From Micromonospora chalcea (lineage in GTDB: Bacteria; Actinomycetota; Actinomycetes; Mycobacteriales; Micromonosporaceae), in assembly GCF_002926165.1 (NCBI RefSeq), contig NZ_MAGP01000165.1, positions 1 to 64,000 of the forward strand: DNA of 64,000 bases. The letters run 5' to 3'. The notes below the pieces were generated by a model. The model was not told where the DNA came from, did not search any database, and saw only the letters and a list, made by a program, of their open reading frames with translations. Both the position numbers and the translations under genes were made by a program. Below, in pieces: positions 8,373 through 18,300 of the stretch. How positions within the stretch are numbered: the first letter of the stretch is position 1; each line of letters begins with the position of its first letter.

Positions 8373-9175
8373 CCACCGCCGTCCCGCCCGCGCACCGGGT
8401 CGACACGCTCGCCGCCGACCTGCGGGCGCTCGGGCTCGGCCGCGGTGACGTGGTGCTCGTGCACTGCTCCCTGCGTGCCCTCGGACCGGTGGCCGGCGGG
8501 CCGGCCACGCTGGCCGACGCGCTGCGGGCCGTCGTCGGGCCGTCCGGCACCGTCGTCGTCCCGGCGCAGACCCCCGACAACTCGGTGAGCAGCCCCGCGT
8601 ACCACGCCGCGACCGCCGGACTCACCGACGAGGAACGCCGGGCGTACGAGGACCGGATGCCCGGCTTCGACCCGGCCGTCACGCCGTCGTTCGGCGTGGG
8701 CGCGTTCGCCGAGCACGTACGCCGGTTGCCCGGCGCGGTACGCAGCCCGCACCCGCAGACGTCGTTCAGCGCCTGGGGCCCCCGGGCGGAGGAGCTGATG
8801 CGCGTCCACGACCTGGACTCGCATCTCGGCGAGCGCTCGCCGCTGGCCGCGCTGGAGGCCGCCGGGGCCTGGACCCTGCTGCTCGGTGTCGGCTATTCGA
8901 CATGTACCGCGTTGCACCTCGCCGAGTACCGGTTGCGCCGCCCGCCGCAGCGGCGTCCGTACCGCTGCTACGTGCTGCGCGACGGCCGCCGGGAACGGCT
9001 GGACTTCGAGGCGCCGCACCTCGACGCGAGCCCGTTCGCCGAGGTCGGAGTGGAACTCGACAGGGAACCGTTCACCCGGCGCGGCACGGTCGGGAGCGCC
9101 CCGGCACGGCTGCTGCCGATGGCCGCGGCGGTACGCGCCACGGTCGCGTGGATGGACGCCCACATCGGACGGTGA
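8360..9175 (+). CDS. AAC(3)-family N-acetyltransferase embedded in the fxs operon
   Basis: 271 residues from ATG 8360; a GTG at 8369 that overlaps the fxsB stop is an equally good start. The fold matches the aminoglycoside 3-N-acetyltransferase/YokD family: DVVLVHCSLRALGPVAGG, GTVVVPAQTPDN, FDPAVTPSFGVGAFAEHVR, SPHPQTSFSAWG and LLLGVGYSTCTALHLAE are all in the usual order, and length is normal. These acetyl-CoA-dependent enzymes acylate amino groups. The position between fxsB and fxsC suggests a substrate tied to the RiPP pathway, either tailoring or self-protection, rather than ordinary drug resistance. That is inference. Confidence 0.88.
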   Translation: MAVVTTAVPPAHRVDTLAADLRALGLGRGDVVLVHCSLRALGPVAGGPATLADALRAVVGPSGTVVVPAQTPDNSVSSPAYHAATAGLTDEERRAYEDRMPGFDPAVTPSFGVGAFAEHVRRLPGAVRSPHPQTSFSAWGPRAEELMRVHDLDSHLGERSPLAALEAAGAWTLLLGVGYSTCTALHLAEYRLRRPPQRRPYRCYVLRDGRRERLDFEAPHLDASPFAEVGVELDREPFTRRGTVGSAPARLLPMAAAVRATVAWMDAHIGR

Positions 9176-9304
9176 GGGCCTGGTAACCCGAGCGCAACCT
9201 CTCTACCCTGATCGATAGACGCCGTATCGTGTCGAGCGGGGAGCAGCGCGTGATCATTGACGGTTGGGGGTCAGGCGCACTACCCGTGGAACGGTCGTGT
9301 CGCC

Positions 9305-10495
9305 GTGACCTCTGAGCGGCCCGCGCTGCCGGGCCCGCCCTATTTCTTCCTCAGCTACGTCCCCCCGCCGACGCACAACGACCGCACCCCGGGCGACCAC
9401 TGGGTCCGCCGCTTCTACCACGATCTCAACCTGGCCATCGACGGCCGGCCCGGCGACCGGTTACGCCGGCAGGGTTTCGCCGACTTCATCGTGCGGCCGC
9501 CGGAGGACCGGACGGAACGAAAACGCACCGCGCTCGCCGAGGCCGAGGTGTTCGTGCCGCTGTACTCGCCGGACTATCTCAACCGGGACGACTCGCGCCG
9601 GGAACGGGAGTGGTTCCGGCAACGGCTGATCCGGGCCGGCCGCCCGCCCGACGGCGACAACATCCTGCCGGTCCTGTGGATCCCGTCGCCCGCCGCCGTG
9701 CACGCGCCGGACCAGGCCCGGGCGGTGGCGATGGCCGCCGACGTGGACGCGTACGCGGCGAACGGCATGAGCGCGCTCTGCCGGCTGCAGAAGTTCCAGC
9801 ACGCCTACAAGGAGGTGCTGGGCCGGCTCGCGCAGCACATCGTCGACACCGCCGAGCAGACCCCGCTGCAGGCGGCCGAGCCGCCGACCGGCCCGACCGA
9901 CCTGCCGTCGTCGCCGACCAGCGAGGTGCCGTTCCGGGCGGTGGTGATCGCGCCCGAGCAACCGCACGAGCCGGGCCGGCTCAACGGACGATCCGACACG
10001 CACGCCGGCCGGTGGCGCCCGTTCCACGGCCGGCCTCCCGTGGTCGACGACGTGACCGACGCGGTGCAGCGGCTGCGGATGCCGATCGACGTCCGCGACT
10101 TCGTACCCGATGCCGGGCTATTCCGGGGCTGCCCGGGCGTACTCATGATCGATCCTCGGGTGGTCGAGACGCCGGACGGTGCGGAGGCCGTCCGCGCGGC
10201 CGCCGCCTCGCTGCACCGCTGGGTGGGCGTCGTGGTCATCATCGAGGACCCGGCACCCGGCCGTCGCTCCCAGGCGACGGTGCTGCTCGACCGGGCCATC
10301 GCGATCTTCCCGGCCGCGGCACGCCCCCTGGCGATCACCACGTACGACGACTGGCGGGCCGGGATCCACGGCCTGGTCGACCGGATGCGCCGCCGCTACC
10401 TGGAGGCGAGACCGGCCTACCCGCCGCCAGGACGGCCGATCAGCAAACCCCGGCTCTGGGAGAACCCGCCGCCCGACGAGGGAGTGGACACATGA
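9305..10495 (+). CDS. fxsC: FxsC: TIR-like protein of the FxSxx-COOH system
   Basis: About 396 residues from GTG 9305; an in-frame TTG at 9257 would add 16. The N-terminal domain starts PPYFFLSYVPPPTHND and continues with FADFIVRPPEDRTERKR, AEVFVPLYSPDYLNRDD and REREWFRQRL, the layout of TIR-like FxsC proteins. After a Pro-rich linker comes the conserved FxsC C-terminal domain (GCPGVLMIDPR, VGVVVIIEDPAPG, YDDWRAGIHGLVDRM). TIR folds bind or cleave NAD-type nucleotides or mediate assembly. I do not see an obvious catalytic Glu and make no activity claim. It overlaps fxsT by ATGA. Confidence 0.85.
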   Translation: MTSERPALPGPPYFFLSYVPPPTHNDRTPGDHWVRRFYHDLNLAIDGRPGDRLRRQGFADFIVRPPEDRTERKRTALAEAEVFVPLYSPDYLNRDDSRREREWFRQRLIRAGRPPDGDNILPVLWIPSPAAVHAPDQARAVAMAADVDAYAANGMSALCRLQKFQHAYKEVLGRLAQHIVDTAEQTPLQAAEPPTGPTDLPSSPTSEVPFRAVVIAPEQPHEPGRLNGRSDTHAGRWRPFHGRPPVVDDVTDAVQRLRMPIDVRDFVPDAGLFRGCPGVLMIDPRVVETPDGAEAVRAAAASLHRWVGVVVIIEDPAPGRRSQATVLLDRAIAIFPAAARPLAITTYDDWRAGIHGLVDRMRRRYLEARPAYPPPGRPISKPRLWENPPPDEGVDT

Positions 10496-13400
10496 CCCGA
10501 CGCGAGGGACAGGTCGTCACCTTCTACTCCTACAAGGGCGGCACCGGCCGGACGATGGCGCTGGCCAACGTCGCCTGGATCCTCGCCGCCAACGGCAAGC
10601 GGGTGCTCGCCGTCGACTGGGACCTGGAGTCCCCCGGCCTGTCGCGCTTCTTCGCGCCGTTCATCGACCGGGACGCGCTGGAGAGCACCGGCGGGGTGAT
10701 CGACCTGATCCGCGAGTACGAGTGGGCGACCACCACCAAGCAGGACAAGGGCGACGACCGCTGGCACGAGCAGTACGCCCGCGTGCACAAGTATTCGTTC
10801 TCGCTGAACTGGTCCAACTTCCCCGGTGACGGGACGCTGGACTTCCTCGGCGCCGGCCAGCAGAACAACGACTACGCGGGCGCGCTCGCCGGGATGAACT
10901 GGGACGAGTTCTACGAGCGGCAGGGCGGCGGCTACTTCTTCGACGCGCTGCGCGCCGACATGAAACGCAACTACGACTACGTGCTCATCGACAGCCGTAC
11001 CGGGTTCTCCGACGTCGCCGACATCTGCACCATCCAACTGCCGGACGTGCTGGTCACCTGCTTCACCCTCAGCGAGCAGGGCATCACCGGCGCGGCGAAG
11101 GTGGCGCGGCTGGTCGAGCACCGCTACGGGTCGCGGCGGATCCGGGTGCTGCCCGTGCCGATGCGGATCGACCCGGCGGAGAAGGTCAAGGCGGACACCG
11201 GGCGGGCGGTGGCCCGGCAGCGCTTCAGCGGGCTGCCGAGCGGGATGAGCGAGGCCGACCGGGACCGGTACTGGGCCCGGATGCAGGTGCCCTACCAGGC
11301 GTTCTACGCGTACGAGGAACTGCTCGCCACGTTCGCCGACCAACCAGGAGTCAACGGGTCGCTGCTGTCCGCGTACGAGGTGCTGGCCCGCGAGATCACC
11401 CGGGGCGAGGTGGAGTCGCTGCCGCCGATGAGCAGCGCGGTACGCGAGCGGGTGAACGCCCGGTTCACCCGTACCTCCACGTCGGTGGAGAGCGAGATCG
11501 TGCTCCGGCACGCCCCGTACGACCGGGTGTGGGCGGAGTGGATCGGCCACCTGCTGGTCTCGGCCGACGTCCGGGTGACCGACCCGTGGTTCACCGACGA
11601 CGAGGTGCCCCGGACCGCCCGGGAGCTGATCATCGTCTCCGAGTCCAACGCCAACGAGGAGGCGGTGCTCGCCGCGCCGGACCGCTCGCCCGACCAGGTG
11701 CCGCTCGTCGTCTACGTGGCGGACGTACGGCGCCTGGCGAACGTGCCCGCGGCGCACACCGTCTCGGTGGCCGGCCTGGAGGCGCGGACCGCCGCCGCGC
11801 GGATCCTGCGCCTGGTCGGCCGCGAGGGGGTGCCGGCCGACCTGGAGCTGCCCACCGGTCCCCGGTTCCCCGGCCGGGACAACACCGTGTTCGAGGTGCC
11901 GGGCCGCAACAAGCGCTTCACCGGCCGCGAGGCGGACCTGCGCGAGCTGCGGACGCTGCTGCGCAGCAGCCCGAAGGTGGTGCTCTCCGGCACCGGGCCG
12001 GTGGCGTTGCAGGGCATGGGCGGCATCGGCAAGAGCCAGCTCGCGCTGGAGTACGCCCACCGTTACCGCGCCGCGTACGACATGGTGTGGTGGATCGACG
12101 CCGACCAGGTGCCGTTCATCGAGTCCGCAATCGGTGACCTCGCGCCCTACCTGGGCGTGCCGTCGTCGGAATCGAACCGGGAGAACGCCCGTCTGGTGCT
12201 CCAGGCGCTGCGCCGCACCGACCTGCGCTGGTTGCTGATCATGGACAACGCGGACGAGATCGAGGGCGTGCTGCCGTACGTGCCGGACGGCAAGGGCCAC
12301 GTCCTGATCACGTCCCGGAACCTCCAGTGGGTCGAGCGGGCCACCACCGTCCAGGTCGACGTGTTCAAGCGCGCGGAGAGCATCCAGCACCTCACCGAGC
12401 GGGTGCCGAACATGCGCGTCGACCAGGCCGACCGGATCGCCGCCCTGCTCGGCGACCTGCCGATCGCTGTCACCGCCGCCGCGGCCTGGCTCGCCGACAC
12501 CGGCCACTCCGTCGACAGCTACCTCACCGAGATCGCCAAGTTCGGTCCGGGCGCGGTGATGGAGCCGAACAGCAACGTCTCGGTGGAGGCCACCTGGGAG
12601 CTGTCGCTCAACCACCTGCGCACCCGCAACCCGGCGGCCTACCGGGTGCTGCAACTCTGCTCGGTGTTCGCCCCGGAGATCTCCGCCGACCTGGTCTACA
12701 GCGACGAGTTCGCCGAAGCGCTGGTGCCGTTCCACCCGCAGGCCAAGGAGCGGCTGGTCCGCCAGCAACTGGTGCAGCAGGCCAACCGGCTCGCCCTGGT
12801 GCGGGTCGACCTGCGGGCCGAGAACCCGGCGGGCGGCGAGCGGGGCCGGGGCGGCCTGGTACTCATGCACCGCCTGCTCCAGCACGCCGTCCGGTCCCGG
12901 ATGACGGAGGCGGAACTCGACGAGGCCCGCCGGCAGGTCCACCTCGTGCTCGCCGCCGCCCGGCCCGAGGGCGAGGTGGACGACCCCGACGGGTGGCCGC
13001 GGTTCCGGGTCATCTGGCCGCACCTGGAGGCGTCCAAGGCGCCGCTGAGCAGCAAGGTTGAGGTGCGGGCGCTGATGATCGACCGGGTCCGCTACCTCCA
13101 GTTGCGCGGCGACCTGGAGACCGGCCGACGGCTCGGGCAGGAGGTCGCGCAGACCTGGGAGCAGATGCTCGCCGAGGAGACCGACCCGCGGGCTCGCGAC
13201 GACCTGCGCCGGCAGTTGCTGCACCTCCAGTTCAACCTCGCCAACATCCTCGCCTTCCTCGGCCAGTTCACCGAGTCCCGGGCGCTGGACGAGGAGGTGC
13301 TGGCAGCCCAACGGGAACTGCTCGGCGAGGACCACCCGCACACGCTGATGACCGCCGGCGGGCTCGCCCGCGACCTGCGCGGCATGGGCATGTACAACGA

Positions 13401-14427
13401 GGCGCTGCGTCTCGACGAGATCACGTTCAACGCGTGGAAGCGGAACTTCACCGAGGAGCACCCGCGTACGCTCGCCGCGCTCAACAACCTCGCCAGCACC
13501 CAGCGCCTGATGGGCGACTTCCGGGAGGCCCGGAAGAACGACGAGATGGTGCTGGCCGGGCGCCGCGCGATCCTCGGGGAGAACCACCCGGACACGCTCG
13601 CCTCCTCCGCGTACGTCGGCATCGACATGCGCGACGCCGGCGACTTCGAGCAGTCGGTCACCCGCCTGCGCAGCGTCCACCGGGAACTGCTGAACACGGC
13701 CGGAGCCGAACACCTGATCACCCTGCGGACGCAGACGAACCTGGCGGTGTCGCTGCGCGCGGCCGGGCACGCGGTCGAGGCGGGCAAGCTCCTCGAAGCC
13801 GCCTACGAGCTGCTGAACGAGCGGTTCGGGCCGGACAACCCGGAGACGCTCACCTGCCGGCTGAGCCTGTCGATCAACCTGCTCACCGTCGACCTGTTCC
13901 AGCGCGCCAGCCGGGAACTGACCGAGGTGCACCGCATCTACCAGCGCAACCTCGGCCCGGCGCACCCGCTGACGCTGGTCTGCATGGTCAACCTCGCCAT
14001 GGTGGCCCGCCGCGCCGGGGACTTCGCCGAGGCCCGGCAGCTCGCCGGCCGGTCCGCCGACGCGCTCGCCGGCGTGCTGGGCAGCGGGCACCCGTACCCG
14101 CTGTCCGGCTGGATGAACCAGGGCATCTGCATCGCCGAACAGCCCGACCCGCCGGAAGGTCGGGAGGCCGCCGACGTGGAGGCGCTGGGCGTGTTGCGGC
14201 GCGCGTACGACGGGTTGGTCCGGATCCTCGGCCGCGACCACACGAACACGCTGCGCTGCCAGGCGAACCTGGTGGTGATGCAGGAGCGGGTGGAGAGCGG
14301 CCGGCGCGCGGAGCTGGAGGCGGTCACCCGTGAGCTGACCTACCGGCTGGGCGAGAACCACCCGGCCGTCGAGGCCGTCCGGGAGAGCCGGTTGCAGCGG
14401 CGCATCATCGACCCGCATCCGATCTGA
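10492..14427 (+). CDS. fxsT: FxsT: MinD-like/TIR-like/NB-ARC/TPR protein of the FxSxx-COOH system
   Basis: 1311 residues. Domains in order: a ParA/MinD-type NTPase (residues 1-310, FYSYKGGTGRT at 11-21, with Arg at the usual second Walker-A Lys position); a TIR-like segment (about 335-450, HAPYDRVWAEWIGHLL); an NB-ARC STAND ATPase (from about 480, GMGGIGKS at 508-515); then about ten TPR units (LGEDHPHTL, FTEEHPRTL, LGENHPDTL and so on) to the end. Such multidomain proteins act as sensors or scaffolds. The start overlaps fxsC and the end overlaps the convergent hydrolase gene by 23 bp. Confidence 0.9.
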   Translation: MTRREGQVVTFYSYKGGTGRTMALANVAWILAANGKRVLAVDWDLESPGLSRFFAPFIDRDALESTGGVIDLIREYEWATTTKQDKGDDRWHEQYARVHKYSFSLNWSNFPGDGTLDFLGAGQQNNDYAGALAGMNWDEFYERQGGGYFFDALRADMKRNYDYVLIDSRTGFSDVADICTIQLPDVLVTCFTLSEQGITGAAKVARLVEHRYGSRRIRVLPVPMRIDPAEKVKADTGRAVARQRFSGLPSGMSEADRDRYWARMQVPYQAFYAYEELLATFADQPGVNGSLLSAYEVLAREITRGEVESLPPMSSAVRERVNARFTRTSTSVESEIVLRHAPYDRVWAEWIGHLLVSADVRVTDPWFTDDEVPRTARELIIVSESNANEEAVLAAPDRSPDQVPLVVYVADVRRLANVPAAHTVSVAGLEARTAAARILRLVGREGVPADLELPTGPRFPGRDNTVFEVPGRNKRFTGREADLRELRTLLRSSPKVVLSGTGPVALQGMGGIGKSQLALEYAHRYRAAYDMVWWIDADQVPFIESAIGDLAPYLGVPSSESNRENARLVLQALRRTDLRWLLIMDNADEIEGVLPYVPDGKGHVLITSRNLQWVERATTVQVDVFKRAESIQHLTERVPNMRVDQADRIAALLGDLPIAVTAAAAWLADTGHSVDSYLTEIAKFGPGAVMEPNSNVSVEATWELSLNHLRTRNPAAYRVLQLCSVFAPEISADLVYSDEFAEALVPFHPQAKERLVRQQLVQQANRLALVRVDLRAENPAGGERGRGGLVLMHRLLQHAVRSRMTEAELDEARRQVHLVLAAARPEGEVDDPDGWPRFRVIWPHLEASKAPLSSKVEVRALMIDRVRYLQLRGDLETGRRLGQEVAQTWEQMLAEETDPRARDDLRRQLLHLQFNLANILAFLGQFTESRALDEEVLAAQRELLGEDHPHTLMTAGGLARDLRGMGMYNEALRLDEITFNAWKRNFTEEHPRTLAALNNLASTQRLMGDFREARKNDEMVLAGRRAILGENHPDTLASSAYVGIDMRDAGDFEQSVTRLRSVHRELLNTAGAEHLITLRTQTNLAVSLRAAGHAVEAGKLLEAAYELLNERFGPDNPETLTCRLSLSINLLTVDLFQRASRELTEVHRIYQRNLGPAHPLTLVCMVNLAMVARRAGDFAEARQLAGRSADALAGVLGSGHPYPLSGWMNQGICIAEQPDPPEGREAADVEALGVLRRAYDGLVRILGRDHTNTLRCQANLVVMQERVESGRRAELEAVTRELTYRLGENHPAVEAVRESRLQRRIIDPHPI

Positions 14428-15325
14428 CGGTGGCCCGCTCCACCGGGTCGGCCAGCCAGGCGAGGATCTCCGGCAGCACCTCGACCGCGCCGAAGTGCGC
14501 GCTGCGCGGCTGCACGTGCAGTTGCGCGCCGGGGATCTGCTCGGCCAGCCACCGGGTGTGGCTGGCCGGGGCGAAGTTGTCGTCGGCGCCGTGCCAGAGC
14601 CGGACCGGCATCCGGATCCCGGCCAGCGTGACGCCCCAGTCGGCGCGCAGCGCCAGCACGTCGTCGATCCAGCCGTCCGGCCCCTGGCGCAGCGCCTCGG
14701 CGTAGGCGTCGGTGAGCTGTCGGCGGATCGGCACCCCGGCCACCACCCGGCGGTCGGCCTCGGTCATCTGCTCGACCAGCAGCGCGAGCAGCGAGCCCGG
14801 ATCGTCCATCGTGCGCTCGGCCCGCAGCCGCAACTGCTCGGCGAGCACCGGCACGGCGCGCTCGGCGGCACCGTAGTCACGGACGTTGGCGTCGGTCATG
14901 CCGCCGAACCAGTCCAGCCCGGCCGCCCCCGCCGGGGCGAGACCGACCAGGACGGCGGTACGCCGTACCCGCTCCGGCAGCAGCGCGGCGCAGGCCAGGG
15001 CGTGCGGGCCGCCGCCGGACCGGCCGACCACCGAGAACCCGTCCAGGCCCAGGTCGTCGGCGATGGCCGCGACGTCGGCGGCGGCGTCCGCGACCCGGCG
15101 GCCGGGCAGCCGGCTGGATCCGCCATAACCCGGCCGGTCGTAGGAGATCAGGCGTACGCCGAGGCGGTGGAGCACGATCGAGCGTGGTCGTGGACCGTTC
15201 CGGCTGCCGGGTGTGCCGTGCATCAGGAACACGGGCCAGCCGCGTTCCGCCCCGGCGATGTCGACCGCCAGATCCCTCCTTCCTGTTCGGACGATGTGCT
15301 CTCGATGCCGGGGCGAGTGTGCCAA
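14405..15325 (-). CDS. Alpha/beta hydrolase
   Basis: About 306 residues. No ATG or GTG precedes the first strand, so I chose the TTG at 15325, which has GGAGG 7 bp upstream. Visible motifs are the oxyanion loop LMHGTPGSRNG, the nucleophile elbow VVGRSGGG (Ser), the acid region MPVRLWHGADDNF (Asp) and the catalytic His in PRSAHFGAVE. This is a typical small-molecule ester or epoxide hydrolase fold; the substrate is unknown. It lies 41 bp after the NACHT gene on the same strand, so it may be in the same transcript, and it overlaps fxsT tail to tail. Confidence 0.82.
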   Translation of the reverse strand: MAHSPRHREHIVRTGRRDLAVDIAGAERGWPVFLMHGTPGSRNGPRPRSIVLHRLGVRLISYDRPGYGGSSRLPGRRVADAAADVAAIADDLGLDGFSVVGRSGGGPHALACAALLPERVRRTAVLVGLAPAGAAGLDWFGGMTDANVRDYGAAERAVPVLAEQLRLRAERTMDDPGSLLALLVEQMTEADRRVVAGVPIRRQLTDAYAEALRQGPDGWIDDVLALRADWGVTLAGIRMPVRLWHGADDNFAPASHTRWLAEQIPGAQLHVQPRSAHFGAVEVLPEILAWLADPVERATVRSDAGR

Positions 15326-15366
15326 TCGGGGCCTCCGAACGGGTGGTGGCGGTACGGGTGGCGTGG

Positions 15367-18300
15367 TCAGACCGCCTCGGCGGCCGGGATCTGGTCGGGC
15401 TGGTCGGGCTGGTCGGTGGGGTCGGTCGCTGCGAGGACGCGCAGCGTGTCGAGGGCGGACACCAGCGAGACCTCGGCCGGCGCCCGGTCGTGCGCCCGCA
15501 GGTAGTCCACGAGCAGCCGGCACAGGCTCGCCTCGTCGAGGAACTCGTCCGGCAGCCGGTGCGCCAGCAGCTCGGCCATCGTCCGGGGCGGTATCTTCCG
15601 CCAGGCCAGGTCGCCGTACTCGGTCAACGCCATGAGCAGCCACAGCGCGGTGCGGTTGTCGACCCGCGCGGCCGCGAACTGCTCGGCCATCTCGGCCGAG
15701 ACCACGCCGTCCTCCAGCGGCAGCTCCGCGAGCCGCCCCTCGATGTCGGTGAGCACCTCCCGCACCCGGGCCACGTACCGCTGCGGCAGCCGGTCGAGCC
15801 CGTGCCGCAGGATGAGCGCGTGCAGGACCGCGTGGTCGTCGGTCGTGCCGAGCGAGTCGACCAGCTCGGGGAACTCGTCGATCAGGTACGGACACGAGAT
15901 GATCAGCTCCGGCGGCGCTGTCGGTGAGCTGGGCAAGCGGCTCAGCGCCACCCGGGTCAGCCCGCACACCACCTCGCGTGGCAACTGCGCGCCGTCCTCG
16001 GCGAGGCATTCCAGCAGGACCGTGGCGCTCGTGCTGGACACCGCCTCCGGGAACTCGACGGCACGCGCCCACAGTCGCCGGTAGCTGCGCTCGTCGTACA
16101 GGATCAGCTGGTGCAGTGACGGCACCGGCCAGCGGCGGGTGGCCAGCTCCACCAGGTCGGCGTGGAACCGGCCCGCCTCGAAGCTGGTCGGCGCCTGGCC
16201 GCGCCACGTCCGCGCGCCGGCCTGCAACTGGCCGTAGGTGGTGACGTCGCCGAGCAGCTCGGCGACCTCGGCCGCCACGTTCACCTTCTCCCCCCGCCGT
16301 TCCCGCCGCAGCCCGGCGACGATCCGGCCGTCGGCGTCCCGGCGCAGCCAACTGATCATCGCGAGCTGGCCCTTCTCGTCCAGACCCGCCCGCCACAGCC
16401 GCACCGTGGACACCCAGGTCTCGTCGTCCATCAGGTCGCTGTGCCGCACCCCGTCCGGTGACACGAGCGCAGCCAGCGCGACCAGGTTCGCGGTGTACGC
16501 GGCGAGCAACCGCACCGGGTCGTACGGCGCGGGCCGGTAGCCGTCCACACCGGCCAGGTTGGTCCGCTGCCGGGCCTCGGCCAGCAGTCCGGCGACCGTC
16601 TCCACGATCGCGTCCCGGTCCCGTGGGTGCCGGAAGGCGAGTTCCCGCGCGAAGCCCACCACCGCCTCCCGCTTGACCAGCGGCTGGTGCGAGAGAAGCG
16701 CCCGGAACTGGCCGGTGTCCAGCTGATAGCCGAACCCGGCCGGGCTGAGGGTGCGCCGCCGCAGCTCGGCCAGACTCCGCAGCGCCCCGATGACGTACTC
16801 GGCGATCAGGAAGTCTCCGATGGTGGTGTGCAGGAACTCGTACGTGCGCCGGGCGTCCTCGCCCTGCACGTCGTCCGGGCCGTACACGACGAAGAAGGCG
16901 GCGGTGACCAGTTGCTCCGGGCCGAGCACGTCGCCGAGTTCGAACCGGGAGCCGTCGCCGGCCCCGGGCCCGAAACAGTCGAGGTCGGCGCGGAGCGCGG
17001 CCCGGTTCACCAGTTCCCGGTTGCGGTTGAACATGGCAAACGCGGTGATCGCCAGATCGCGCCGCAGTTGGTGTTCGCGGGCCTCCCGCTCGTGCGTCGG
17101 GAGGGCGGTCGGCGCCTTCTCGCTCACCTGCCGTCTGATGAACGCGGTGAGCAGGCCGGTGAACAGGTCGGACGATGACATGGCGCCGGGACGGCGGTCG
17201 GCCCAGTGCTCGTTGTAGTAGATGGCGAGCAGCGTGAGCAGCAAGGGCTGGCGGGCCAGCTCGCCGTGCCACAGCAGCTCGCGGGCGGAGAGCCGACGGT
17301 AGCCGGGCCGGTCCTCGTTTGCCGCGTTGACGGCGGCCAACCAGGCCGTCACCTGGGCGTCGGTCAGGTCTTCCAGCCGCACCAGCGCGGTGCCCTGCGG
17401 CACGCTGGCGCGATCCATCACCAGCATCCGGGACGTGATGATCGGGATGACGGAGTAGCCCAGGTCCCACTGGGTCTCCTGGAACTCGGCCACCCGGTCG
17501 ATGTACTGGGAGTGGGCGGTGCCGGTGACCTGGACGAGTTCGTCGAACCCGTCGAAGATCACCACCACCGTGGTGTGCTCGGTGGCCCGGCGCAGGTCCG
17601 CCCAGCGGATGCGCTCGTCCATCACCTGCTCGATCGCTGCTTCGATCTGCTCGGTCGGCGACGAGTCCCCGGACATCCGGCGCAGCGGCACCACTATCGC
17701 GGTGAACCGGCTCGCCGGCAGCCGGGCCGCGATGACCCGGGTCAGCAACGTCTTGCCGGCGCCCGGCTGACCGAGGAGCAGCAGCGGACGGTGCAGGCTC
17801 GCCGGATCGGTCAGGTATTCGGAGAGGAAACCGACCAGGTCGCCCCGGCGCGGCTGGTCGTCCCACCAGGCATCCCGCTCCGGGGACGTGTGCTTGCCGT
17901 ACTCGGCGGCCCGGAAGTCCGGGCTGATGAACCCCTCCTCCACCGTGGGCAGACGCAGGTGGAAGTCGACGTCCTTGATCCGCAGCAGCGGCTGCCGGAA
18001 CACCGCGGCCAGCGAACCGGTGAGCCGGTCGAGCGACTCCCGGAGCAGGTCGGGGCGGTCGGCCGGGGCCGGGCCGGACAGCTCGGCGAGATTGCGGTAC
18101 AGCTGCGCCAGCGCGTCCAGCCGGGCCGAGACCTCGGTGGTCAGGTTCCGGTTGTCGATCAGGTTGTGCTCGATCGCCTGCCGGAGCATCCGGAACCCGA
18201 ACTCGGGGAGGTCCGCGGCGAGCCGGTCGAAACGGTCCTCGTAGTGCCACATGGCCCGGCCCACCACCCGGGACCGCAGCGACGTGAGGTCGAGCCCACG

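Noticed and set aside
10417..14418. 1333-codon open frame on the minus strand opposite fxsT
   Set aside because: It is the antisense shadow of a GC-rich gene: low-complexity His/Arg/Val/Gly protein, no motif, and fxsT has full domain content.
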